A stretch of 64,000 nt of DNA from Porticoccus litoralis (GTDB taxonomy: Bacteria > Pseudomonadota > Gammaproteobacteria > Pseudomonadales > Porticoccaceae): assembly GCF_030676955.1 (NCBI RefSeq), contig NZ_JAUUUU010000004.1, positions 1 to 64,000 of the forward strand, read 5' to 3'. A program made the translations under genes and the position numbers. A model generated the notes under the pieces. That model was given only the letters and a program-made list of their open reading frames with translations, was not told the origin of the DNA and made no database searches. Shown here piece after piece: positions 1 through 7,798 of the stretch. How positions within the stretch are numbered: position 1 is the first letter of the stretch; every line of letters begins with the position of its first letter.

Positions 1-1260
1 GAAGAGGCGGCGGGACCTTCCTGGAATATATCCGGCTGGGTCAATGAAAGCATGTCTTACTACGATGATGGTGAAGGCAGCGACATGGTGCAGATGTCGG
101 ATAACGGTACCACGCTGGGTAGCCGGATCACGTTTTCCGGATCCACTAAACTGAACGGTGGTCTGGACGCCGGTTTTGATGTGACCATCGAACCGTTCTC
201 CGGTAACCCGAACTTCACGGGTAACGGCAACCAGATCACACCGCTGGTGTTCTCCAACCAGGACAACATCGATAACTTCAATGGTGGTGATATCGGTCTG
301 CTGGGCAGCAGCGTTTATCTCGGCGGCAGCTGGGGTAAAGTGACCATCGGTCTGCAAAGTATGCCAACGGATAACATCGGCGTACTCGGTGATCCTTCCA
401 TGACCATCTGGTCCGGCGTGGGCGCACTGTTCCGTGGTTCCGGCTTCTTTATTCGCGGCCTTAATGGCGAGGCGTTAGGCGGTGCCGTCAACTGGGGCAG
501 TTTTGCCCAGTGTATGACGTCAAATGGTCTGGGTATCGGTATTGACTGTAACGGGGTATACCGCAACGGTATCCGTTATGACCTGCCCGCGTTTGGTCCT
601 GTTAGCATTGCCGTTGGCTATGCCAATGACGATATCTACGATATTGCTGCCAAGTATGCTGAGAAGATTGGTGATGTAGAGGTCAGATTCCACCTTGGTT
701 ACGCCTATAACGCCAATGGTGCAGCTAACGTTGCAGAACGTACTATTAGCACCAGCTCTGTAGACACCGGTATGACAGCTGGTGGCGATCCAGTCATGGC
801 AGACGTGACATCAGTAGCGTTGGGCGATACCGACTCAAAAATGTTTACCATGCAACTGGGTTTGTGGGATACCAATACCGGTTTGTTTGGAAACATTACC
901 TATCAGCGTGAAGAGGCGGATGGCGATGTTTCTGACTACGCTGAAGATGAAAATGATGCGTATTACACCAAGCTGGGTATTCGCAAGCCCTTTACCAAGT
1001 TGGGTGATACGGCGTTTTACGTTGAGTACGGTCTGTACAAGGATCAGTACAGTGCAGCGATGGGTGAAGCCGGCATTACAGGCACAGAGCTGACCCGTAC
1101 AGGTATGGCCCTGGAGCAGTACTTCGGCAGCAAGATGATCATTTACGGAAAATATGAGCAGCTCGACATTGATGTTGATGGCACACCGGCTGCTGAGAAT
1201 GTCTATGATGATGTTGATGAGCTGGACCTGTTCTCCCTGGGTGTGACTTACTTCTTCTGA
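1..1260 (+). CDS. Porin, copy 1 (5' end outside window)
   Basis: This is an outer-membrane beta-barrel porin of the Gram-negative porin type. It is open in frame from base 1, and the first codon seen is codon 29 of the complete copy at 7799-9142, exactly its predicted mature N-terminus. The remaining signal peptide and promoter lie to the left of the window. The protein is rich in alternating aromatic/Gly beta strands and ends in Phe-Phe, the usual C-terminal signature for BamA-dependent assembly. It differs from copy 2 by a single residue (Tyr for Phe in the SSVYLGG stretch). It lies directly upstream of the quinoprotein dehydrogenase, so substrate uptake for that enzyme is a plausible but unproven role. 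Confidence 0.85.
   Translation, partial: EEAAGPSWNISGWVNESMSYYDDGEGSDMVQMSDNGTTLGSRITFSGSTKLNGGLDAGFDVTIEPFSGNPNFTGNGNQITPLVFSNQDNIDNFNGGDIGLLGSSVYLGGSWGKVTIGLQSMPTDNIGVLGDPSMTIWSGVGALFRGSGFFIRGLNGEALGGAVNWGSFAQCMTSNGLGIGIDCNGVYRNGIRYDLPAFGPVSIAVGYANDDIYDIAAKYAEKIGDVEVRFHLGYAYNANGAANVAERTISTSSVDTGMTAGGDPVMADVTSVALGDTDSKMFTMQLGLWDTNTGLFGNITYQREEADGDVSDYAEDENDAYYTKLGIRKPFTKLGDTAFYVEYGLYKDQYSAAMGEAGITGTELTRTGMALEQYFGSKMIIYGKYEQLDIDVDGTPAAENVYDDVDELDLFSLGVTYFF
1..1260 (+). repeat. Direct repeat, left copy (pairs with 7883-9142)
   Basis: The stretch matches 7883-9142 base for base by eye, apart from ten substitutions that all fall in 301-345 (8183-8227 in the other copy). Similarity stops at the stop codon: 1261 onward is unrelated to 9143 onward. 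How far the repeat extends to the left is not visible. Confidence 0.9.
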
Positions 1261-1279
1261 TAATCAATATAAATGCAAG

Positions 1280-1313
1280 CCGGGTTATCCGGGGTGATAA
1301 CCGGATAACCCGG
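1280..1313 (+). other. Intercistronic stem-loop without T-run
   Basis: A perfect 13-bp inverted repeat, CCGGGTTATCCGG (1280-1292) and CCGGATAACCCGG (1301-1313), surrounds an 8-nt loop. It sits between the porin stop and the PQQ dehydrogenase start. No T-run follows, so a simple intrinsic terminator is unlikely. It may stabilise or process the upstream porin message, which would give unequal expression of the two genes. Confidence 0.7.
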
Positions 1314-1345
1314 TAACAATTAGAGAGATAGTTGGAGCGGAAATC

Positions 1346-3013
1346 ATGAAACTACTAGGTTTAAAAAAATCGAAGCTGGTTGCGGGATGCTTGCTGGGTG
1401 CGGTGAGCATGCTATCAGTGGCTGTATCCGCAGCCGATAACCCCAATGACTGGCCTGAGTATTTGCGCGATTCAAAAGGCTGGCGCTACAGCCCTTTGGA
1501 GCAAATCAACAAGGATAACGTCAGCAAGCTGAAAGTTGCCTGGATTCACCAGCCCGGTGATATCCAAATGGGCTTGCAGGCTACGCCTATCGCTATTGAT
1601 GGCGTTCTCTACTACGTTGCTGCAAACAACAATGTGTTTGCGGTCGACGGAAAAACCGGTAAAACCCTGTGGCACTACCAGCCTGAACTGGATCCCTTGG
1701 CGGCTGAAAGTTTCTGGGCTGCCCAGAGCCGTGGTGTCTCTGTGGGCCATGGCATGGTCTACCTGGGCACATTGGATGGGCGCTACATCGCACTTGACCA
1801 GAAGACCGGTAAGGTGAAGTGGGAAACCCAGATGACAGATTTCCAAAACTGTCAGGGTTGTAACTTTTCTTTCCCGCCGCAACTGGCGGGCAACATCCTC
1901 TACAGTGGCCACACCGGTGGTGACCAACCACAGCAAGGTAAAATCTTCGGTGTCAATGCCCTGACAGGTGAAAAGGTATGGACCTTTAACGCCATTAAGG
2001 ATGATCCCAAGAGCTGGCCCGGAGATTCCGGCAAAGTGGGTGGTAGTGGCGCTTGGACTGTAGGTGTCTACGATGCCAAAACCGATACTATCCTTATCGG
2101 CACCAGTAATGCGGCGCCGGACTTCTACAGCGAAGGACGTAAAGGTGACAACCTGTACACCGCGACCATTCTGGCTCTGGAAGGCAAAACCGGTAAACTG
2201 AAGTGGCACCATCAGGAAGTACCCAACGATAGCTGGGATTATGATTCCGCCTACGAAATCATGACCATCGAGCACAAGGGTAAGGAACTGCTGGTTCACC
2301 TCAACAAAGGTGGCTACGTATCAGTACTTGATAAAGCTACTGGTAAGCCCTTCAACGTATGGAAGTTTGCCAAACTCGCCAACTGGGTAGATTCCATTGA
2401 CCCCAAAACCGGCAAGCTGATTGGTCGTAAAGATCCAGTTCCCGGTCAGGAAGATATCTTCTGTCCTTCTGTACTGGGTGCCAGAAGCTGGAACCAGGCA
2501 GCCTATAACCCGAAAACCAAACTCTGGTATTCCAATGGCTGGGAATTCTGTAACCGCGTTGTTCCCGCCGCTCAGGATCCGGAAAAACTGGGCTGGGCCG
2601 GTGTCTACTTCGGTGTTTCCAAGCTGGAGCTGATTCCACCTCCGGGTGAAGAAGTAGGTTCATCTCGCCTGGACGCCCGTGACCCGATCACTGGTGAGCT
2701 GAAGTGGACCATTGATTACCCGGTTCCCGGCATGGGCTCTGTATTGACGACCGGCGGTGGTTTGGTCTTTAACGGCGATGCCACTGGTATCTTCAAGGCT
2801 TATGACGCCGAGAATGGCAAGGAACTTTGGAATTTCAATGCAGGTTCTGGCTTCCGTTCAGGTCCGATCAGTTATGCAGTAGACGGTAAGCAATACATTC
2901 TGGTTCCCAGTGGCCTAGGTGGCTTGGCACTTGGTTTTGCTACCGGTGCGTTCCCAAGCCTGGTTGGATTGCCTGGTGGTGCGGCGTTGATCGCGTTTAC
3001 CCTGGAAGACTGA
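1346..3013 (+). CDS. PQQ-dependent methanol/ethanol-type dehydrogenase (quinoprotein)
   Basis: This is a periplasmic quinoprotein that oxidises an alcohol or aldehyde and passes electrons to a cytochrome c. A signal peptide covers about residues 1-29 and an eight-bladed propeller with repeated GKTGK-x-W docking motifs follows. The PQQ/metal-site Asn is N255 (GTSN) and the catalytic Asp is D298 in WDYD. D300, two residues on, is the extra aspartate typical of lanthanide-dependent XoxF/PedH-type enzymes; Ca enzymes carry Ala or Ser there. The vicinal Cys-Cys pair of methanol dehydrogenases is absent: the aligned residues near 123-124 are Phe-Trp. A CxxC (169-172) is present instead. At 555 aa it is shorter than most XoxF/ExaA proteins, so the exact subfamily and substrate are uncertain. 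A GGAG ribosome site precedes the ATG. The following cytochrome c and XoxJ-like genes support the role. Confidence 0.9.
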   Translation: MKLLGLKKSKLVAGCLLGAVSMLSVAVSAADNPNDWPEYLRDSKGWRYSPLEQINKDNVSKLKVAWIHQPGDIQMGLQATPIAIDGVLYYVAANNNVFAVDGKTGKTLWHYQPELDPLAAESFWAAQSRGVSVGHGMVYLGTLDGRYIALDQKTGKVKWETQMTDFQNCQGCNFSFPPQLAGNILYSGHTGGDQPQQGKIFGVNALTGEKVWTFNAIKDDPKSWPGDSGKVGGSGAWTVGVYDAKTDTILIGTSNAAPDFYSEGRKGDNLYTATILALEGKTGKLKWHHQEVPNDSWDYDSAYEIMTIEHKGKELLVHLNKGGYVSVLDKATGKPFNVWKFAKLANWVDSIDPKTGKLIGRKDPVPGQEDIFCPSVLGARSWNQAAYNPKTKLWYSNGWEFCNRVVPAAQDPEKLGWAGVYFGVSKLELIPPPGEEVGSSRLDARDPITGELKWTIDYPVPGMGSVLTTGGGLVFNGDATGIFKAYDAENGKELWNFNAGSGFRSGPISYAVDGKQYILVPSGLGGLALGFATGAFPSLVGLPGGAALIAFTLED

Positions 3014-3030
3014 GTAAATTGCACTACCTG

Positions 3031-3065
3031 AAAAAAGGGGGGGCTTACTCCCCCCCCTTTTTTTT
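3031..3065 (+). terminator. Intrinsic terminator after PQQ dehydrogenase
   Basis: A run of A6G7 (3031-3043), a 6-nt loop, then C8T8 (3050-3065) forms a strong GC hairpin ending in a T-run. It may attenuate rather than fully end transcription, because the cytochrome c gene starts only 28 bp later on the same strand. Confidence 0.85.
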
Positions 3066-3092
3066 CTAACATTAGACAGATGAGGTCGTTTG

Positions 3093-3560
3093 ATGATTGT
3101 TTTAAGAAGTAACCAGGGAAAAGAATGGTACGAACCCTGTTTAGCTCTGGCGGGGAAAGTGACTCATGCCGTTCGCCTGTGCATGTGGGTGGTGCTCCTG
3201 GCGTTGGGGCTTAATGCTGGAATGGCAATGGCTGGTGGTACGCCCACCAACGATGAAGGCGGCCCTCTGGGAGAGAACGAGGTAGCGCAAATCCTGGCTT
3301 CGCCTGAAGCGGCAGCAGCAGGAGAAGGCCTGTTTAATCAGGTGTGCGTGTATTGTCACGGTGCCAAGGGTATCGGTGGCAAGGCGCGAAAAATGCAGTG
3401 CCGAACTTATGACCCTAACTATCTCTTCAATACCATTGCCAATGGTAAGAAAAGAGGGGCGTTTGTGATGCCATCATGGAAGCAGAGCTATGATGACAAG
3501 ACCATGTGGGAGTTGGCTTCCTACATCATGACCTTAAAAGACCTGGAGCATTGCCAGTGA
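3093..3560 (+). CDS. Class I cytochrome c, likely electron acceptor of the quinoprotein
   Basis: This is a secreted single-haem c-type cytochrome of 155 aa. The haem motif is C85-x-x-C88-H89, and the likely axial Met is M126 in the FVMPSW stretch. An export segment covers roughly residues 29-47 after an unusually long N-terminal arm. I chose the ATG at 3093, which has a GAGG site about 8 nt upstream; a TTG lies one codon earlier. Gene order (dehydrogenase, cytochrome c, XoxJ-like protein) resembles xox/exa operons, in which such a cytochrome (XoxG type) receives electrons from reduced PQQ. The partner assignment is inferred from context. Confidence 0.87.
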   Translation: MIVLRSNQGKEWYEPCLALAGKVTHAVRLCMWVVLLALGLNAGMAMAGGTPTNDEGGPLGENEVAQILASPEAAAAGEGLFNQVCVYCHGAKGIGGKARKMQCRTYDPNYLFNTIANGKKRGAFVMPSWKQSYDDKTMWELASYIMTLKDLEHCQ

Positions 3561-3613
3561 TTAGCGGTGCTAACCAGAAATTTTGAAATATTGAATACCC
3601 CGGGGTGCGTGTT

Positions 3614-4378
3614 ATGAACAGACAAAAGTTACCTATATGGCTGAGCCTTATGCTGCTTTTGGGGATGGCTTTGCCTGTGAGTGCGGGTACGTTGGCGGAA
3701 ATAAAGCATAAAAATGTTTTCAAAATCTGCGTCAATCGTCACGCGCTGCCTTTTTCAGAATCTGATGGTCCGCTGCCAGGCGCTCATGTCGAGATGGCAA
3801 AGCTGGTTGCGCGTGAGCTAGGTGTTTCGCTGGATTATTCATGGGTGACTTTCCGGCACCGTGCCAAGTACAACCAGTGCGATGCCTTTATGGGGGTTGC
3901 GGTCCTTGGTGATGGAGAAGGTTTTGTCAAAAAGACTCAGCCCTATCTTGATGTCAAGATGTATGTGGTGTCCAAACCAGGTTTGAACATCACTCGTCTT
4001 GAGGACCTGGATGGATTGAAAGTCGCGACCCCTAGCGCATCACTTGCCCACTCGATTTTGGTAAAAAGACCCAAGGTACAGCTGTTTGTCAGTTTGGTGG
4101 AAGATCATCAGATGCTGGATGCGGTCGCCAATGGAGATGTGGATGCGGCGGTTGTCGCCAACACGGGTATTGGTTGGTACAAGAAAAACCATCCCGATGT
4201 GGATTTTTCACTAACGTCGGCTGAATTTATCCATTCATTTAATGGCTATCCCATGGCCATTGGTCTGAGAAAAACGGATCAGGCGATGCTTGATCGGGTT
4301 AACGAGATTCTTGATAAGTTGACCAAAAGCGGAGAGCTACAGGAGATATTTAAGAAATATGGCATTGATCATAAATAA
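3614..4378 (+). CDS. XoxJ/MxaJ-like periplasmic substrate-binding-fold protein
   Basis: This is a family 3 extracellular solute-binding-fold protein of 254 aa with a clear signal peptide (about residues 1-24, ending VSAG). It has the quinoprotein-associated features: a Cys followed by a short LPFS stretch near the N-terminus, a conserved CDAFMGV segment, and Asp/Gly-rich hinge strands. MxaJ/XoxJ proteins in the same gene position interact with methanol dehydrogenases, possibly during maturation, and are not transport proteins; no ABC permease is present here. The ATG at 3614 is preferred over a GTG at 3605 because it starts the signal peptide cleanly. A terminator follows. Confidence 0.85.
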   Translation: MNRQKLPIWLSLMLLLGMALPVSAGTLAEIKHKNVFKICVNRHALPFSESDGPLPGAHVEMAKLVARELGVSLDYSWVTFRHRAKYNQCDAFMGVAVLGDGEGFVKKTQPYLDVKMYVVSKPGLNITRLEDLDGLKVATPSASLAHSILVKRPKVQLFVSLVEDHQMLDAVANGDVDAAVVANTGIGWYKKNHPDVDFSLTSAEFIHSFNGYPMAIGLRKTDQAMLDRVNEILDKLTKSGELQEIFKKYGIDHK

Positions 4379-4834
4379 ATATAGAAATCATAGTCGTATG
4401 CTCTAATGCTTTGACTTTAAAGGTTTTTATGTATTTTCACCATTACCTCCCTATAGCGCCTTAAGATTTTTTTGAGGCGCATTTTTTTATGTGTAAAGGA
4501 AATTGTTTCGGTAGGCAGTATCATCCGTAAGCAGGATCTGCCATCGACTTTTGACCACTATAGCTTTATGACAAAAAGGGTATGATTTCTTATCAGGCAA
4601 ACTGCTGAGATTGGTTCAACATAGTGCTGTTACTCTAATGTTGTATTTTTCAGGTCTGCTGATAGTAAACAGAAGCTGTCTACAATATGCTCAACCTAGG
4701 CAGCTCAGATGCTACGTATTCGGTACCTGGTTTTGACAGGGAAGAGCTGTTGGCAAAGATTAGTTTGGTTTTTCAAAGCTGGTTTTGGGCGCGGGAAGCT
4801 GATTTCTTGGTTTAATAAAAAAAGGTAGTAAACA
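4379..4834. other. Intergenic region, AT-rich
   Basis: 456 bp without a convincing gene. It holds the terminator at 4456-4488. Near the right end, a TTGACA at 4733-4738 could be a -35 for the next gene, though the -10 at the proper distance (AAGATT) is weak. An AAGGTAG ribosome site precedes the ATG at 4835. Confidence 0.5.
4456..4488 (+). terminator. Intrinsic terminator after XoxJ-like gene
   Basis: GCGCCT (4456-4461) pairs with AGGCGC (4475-4480), followed by T7 (4482-4488). It closes the quinoprotein transcription unit. Confidence 0.8.
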
Positions 4835-5776
4835 ATGAAACATATACAACAATGGCTGGTTGTTCTTGGGTTAGCCCTATGTTGTCAGCAGACGTTGGCC
4901 TTCTCACTCTTCGACGGCGTCGATTTTAATCTGTTTGGCGATGATGAAGACGACGAGGTTGTCATCTGGCAATCGGGTCCCAACCAGTATTTCAAACTTG
5001 CTCCTCAAGCGGATCGGAACTTTGGGGACAGTGATCACCCGGTGGATATCAACAAAAGTGTTATAGAGGTCGGCTTGGGTCTAATCAAACTCAAGGGCAG
5101 TAATGCAGATTCGTTCAAATCTCTCAGGCCGGTTTTTGATGATCAACAAATCAGAGCCATGGCTACGTATATTGCCCAAGGGCTTAAAAGTGCCACAGCT
5201 AAGCAGGACATTATTTTCGTGATGGAAAAGTCCAAGCAGAAGCTGCTGGGGTTAAAGACAGATTCTTATTTTGTGGCTGGTAGAGCTTTTTACAAAGACG
5301 GCCACTTAAATATCATCATGGGTGATTATCAACGGGAGAGAAACCGGGGTTATGAAGCAGCATATGACCCCACCAATGCAGGGATTGTTAACTATAGTTT
5401 TGTGCATGGTAGTCGCTCCGGTAAGCCCGAGAGTAGTTTCCCCTTTGAGCGCTCAATAGAAAATCTTCCCGGCGTTGAAAACAAAGTGCTAAACGGAAAC
5501 ATCAGGCGTGACTGGTTTGTTGTCGACCTGACTGCTTCAGCAGAAGCTTATGCCCATCGAGAAGAGATGGAGCGACAACAGGAGTTGTCCCGCAAGCGCA
5601 AAGAACTGGAAGAAATTTTTGGGCAATCCCTACCTCAGATTGCTAATGGTAATCGAGCGGCCCCCAAAATGAGTCCTGAGGAGCGGTTGACGACCCTCAA
5701 TGAGCTCAAAACCAAGGGTCTGGTGACAGAGGAAGAATACGAAACCAAAAGAAAACAGATACTTGAAGAGCTCTAA
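4835..5776 (+). CDS. Secreted protein with C-terminal SHOCT domain (paralogue 1)
   Basis: This protein of 313 aa has a signal peptide (about residues 1-22) and an uncharacterised body that begins with a WQSGPNQYFKL segment. A charged helix follows, and the last 30 residues form a SHOCT domain (ERL-x-x-LNELK-x-KGLVTEEEYE-x-KRKQIL), a short alpha-helical module thought to mediate oligomerisation. It is clearly paralogous to the gene at 6456-7379 across its whole length. I do not recognise the central domain and no enzyme motif is visible. Its position after the quinoprotein unit may be coincidental. Confidence 0.8.
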   Translation: MKHIQQWLVVLGLALCCQQTLAFSLFDGVDFNLFGDDEDDEVVIWQSGPNQYFKLAPQADRNFGDSDHPVDINKSVIEVGLGLIKLKGSNADSFKSLRPVFDDQQIRAMATYIAQGLKSATAKQDIIFVMEKSKQKLLGLKTDSYFVAGRAFYKDGHLNIIMGDYQRERNRGYEAAYDPTNAGIVNYSFVHGSRSGKPESSFPFERSIENLPGVENKVLNGNIRRDWFVVDLTASAEAYAHREEMERQQELSRKRKELEEIFGQSLPQIANGNRAAPKMSPEERLTTLNELKTKGLVTEEEYETKRKQILEEL

Positions 5777-6111
5777 GTCGTTGTCTGCTTGATTGGCAGA
5801 TTGAGGGGACGATTGCTCCAAAGTAGTATCCCAGAGAAAGAAAAATCCATACCTTTTGTGTAGAAAAGGCGTATGGCTGCTTTGAACGATGTCGTCTAAG
5901 GTGGAACAGCTAACACAACTGCGCTAACCCCGTGCCAGGGGGCATTGTGCTTGCTGTTTCACTGGGCAGGCAGCGGTCATCAGAAAGCTGCATGGTTTTA
6001 GTTTTGCCCGGCAAGCTCAACACTGTCTTCAGAGCTTTGGCTTATGCCGACAGACGTTGCGCAAGGCGAGCACGATGTGTCAATCCGGAATGTATCCAGA
6101 GGACCATCGAT
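5777..6111. other. Intergenic region with imperfect hairpin
   Basis: 335 bp with no supported gene. An imperfect inverted repeat (CCATACCTTTT at 5847-5857 against AAAAGGCGTATGG at 5864-5876) could form a hairpin but has no T-run. The reading frame of the next gene extends left to 5932, but that part lacks any protein-like pattern. Confidence 0.4.
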
Positions 6112-6384
6112 ATGGAGCTTAGAGAATTTTTGAGGCAGGCCAGCAAGCGGGAACGTTCAGAGCTGGCTACAGCATGTAATGGATCTGTGTCATACCTGTA
6201 TCAACTGGCTGGAAAGCACCGTTATGCCAGTGCACTTTTGGCGATCAGGATTGAACAGGTTTCCCGAAAGATGTCGTCGTCTACCCACGGTAGATTACAA
6301 TGTGTACCCAGAGAGAGCCTGGTGCGCTCTCCAGAAGTATTTAACAACGTGGATGCGATTCTGAACGAGGAATATGCATCGTAA
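6112..6384 (+). CDS. Small Cro/YdaS-like helix-turn-helix protein
   Basis: This is a 90-aa protein whose first 55 residues resemble the YdaS/Cro-type HTH: an N-terminal ELREFLRQAS helix, then a TACNGSVSYLYQLAGKHR turn-and-recognition pair, then a helix with IEQVSRK. Such proteins usually regulate phage or toxin-antitoxin genes. No prophage genes are visible here, and it sits between the two SHOCT paralogues. I chose the ATG at 6112 because the domain begins there; the frame is open back to 5932. It may regulate its neighbours or be a domesticated phage remnant. Confidence 0.6.
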   Translation: MELREFLRQASKRERSELATACNGSVSYLYQLAGKHRYASALLAIRIEQVSRKMSSSTHGRLQCVPRESLVRSPEVFNNVDAILNEEYAS

Positions 6385-6455
6385 AAAATGGTTGGTTCTC
6401 GGAATAGGTCTGCGAATAAATGGTTTTCCGGGACAGTGTTGGACTGGTTGATGTT

Positions 6456-7379
6456 ATGAAAGTAAGGCTGCTATCCGCGTGCTTTGTTGTATTTCTTTGC
6501 CTTATCCAAGTTGAACCAGTATTTGCCGCCAATCTTTTGGACAGCCTGAACATCGGTTTTCTCGGTGTGGATGAAAAGAAGTCGGAAAAGATTATCTGGC
6601 AGGATGGCCCCAACCGCTATATCAAGATCGTGCCTCAGGATTCCACAAACTTTGGTTTGAATGAGCATCCTGTAAACCTCAGTGCAGAGGACATCAACAT
6701 CTCGTTGTCCCAGTTGAAAATCGACACTGGGCGTGGGGTGATTCCAGTTTTCTCTGAGGAGCAAATTATCCGGCTGAGTGCTGGATTGGCCTCAGGGTTG
6801 AGCGTTGCGAATACTGAACAGGACATTATCTTTGTTCTGGAAAAACCCGAATCACAAATGATGGGCCAGACAAATGCTGTTTTTTTCGTTGCCGGTCGCG
6901 TCTTTTACCAATGGGGACGGTTGAATCTGGTTTTGGGTGATTATGACCGTGTCAGAAATATCGGGTTTGAGTCAGCCTATGACCCGAAAAGTGCCGATAC
7001 CCATAACTACCGTTTCGATCATGGAAAACGCACCAGTGAATCGGTTAGCCCTAACTTGATCGATAAAAAAGCCTTCGATACTCCAGGAATATCCAATAAA
7101 TTTGTCACGAGTGGTCGTCGTTCTGACTGGTTTCAGGTGGACGTCAACAAAATTTCCAGTGCCTTTGATAAGCGTAAAAGGATGGCTTTCCAGCAGTCAA
7201 AAAGCGAAAAGCTTATGGAAATGCAGAGCCTGTTTGGATCTGGCTCAGGTGCCAGTCCTGTTACATCTGGACGGACCATTGAGGAGCGGCTGGTCTCGCT
7301 AAACAGTCTTAAAAATAAAGGCCTGATTAGTGAAGAAGAATACAGCCTGAAAAGAAAACAGATTCTGGACGACTTGTAG
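6456..7379 (+). CDS. Secreted protein with C-terminal SHOCT domain (paralogue 2)
   Basis: This paralogue of the 4835-5776 product is 307 aa long. It has a signal peptide (MKVRLLSA... to about residue 24), a WQDGPNRYIKI segment matching WQSGPNQYFKL of the first copy, the shared AYDP...YRFDHG region, and an end SHOCT domain (ERLVSLNSLKNKG...EEEYSLKRKQIL). The ATG at 6456 is preferred over 6420 because it starts the signal peptide. The pair has diverged considerably in sequence, unlike the neighbouring porin duplication, so this duplication looks older. Function unknown. Confidence 0.8.
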   Translation: MKVRLLSACFVVFLCLIQVEPVFAANLLDSLNIGFLGVDEKKSEKIIWQDGPNRYIKIVPQDSTNFGLNEHPVNLSAEDINISLSQLKIDTGRGVIPVFSEEQIIRLSAGLASGLSVANTEQDIIFVLEKPESQMMGQTNAVFFVAGRVFYQWGRLNLVLGDYDRVRNIGFESAYDPKSADTHNYRFDHGKRTSESVSPNLIDKKAFDTPGISNKFVTSGRRSDWFQVDVNKISSAFDKRKRMAFQQSKSEKLMEMQSLFGSGSGASPVTSGRTIEERLVSLNSLKNKGLISEEEYSLKRKQILDDL

Positions 7380-7798
7380 GAAGAAGTAATACTCGTGGTC
7401 AGGGCAAATGGCCACTCATCTCAGGGGTTTTGATTGGGTGTTTTCCCGAGGTGTTTAATTTTCATTCTGTATCAATCATTGATTACCAGCAGCCACTTTC
7501 ATTTGACGTCACGGTTTATTTGGAATTCTCTATTTGTTCTCATCGATGTCGACACAGGTCGACAGATGCTTGTCATTGCTTCTCAGTGCTAAATTAAAAA
7601 ATACTTATTGATTAATAAATTCATACTATCAGTGGATAAAAGTTCACTCTGCTTAGTAGTAATTTCCCATGTGCGTCTATTGCCTTGAATTAGTGTTAAT
7701 GCTGTTTGGGTGTAATACCGGCGCAGGGATGAGGCCGCACTGATCCACTCAGGCATGGCCCCATTACATCTAATAAAACAATATTTGGGTGAGCTTCT
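7380..7798. other. Long AT-rich leader of porin copy 2 with inverted repeat
   Basis: 419 bp without a gene. It contains a perfect 7-bp inverted repeat TGTCGAC-acag-GTCGACA (7547-7564), a candidate operator or hairpin, and an AT-rich stretch (about 7590-7640) where a promoter could lie. I could not place -35/-10 boxes confidently. Confidence 0.4.

Noticed and set aside
1472..2299. 275-aa open frame antisense to the PQQ dehydrogenase
   Set aside because: Lies wholly inside a well-supported gene on the other strand; composition is a shadow of that coding frame and no domain is seen.
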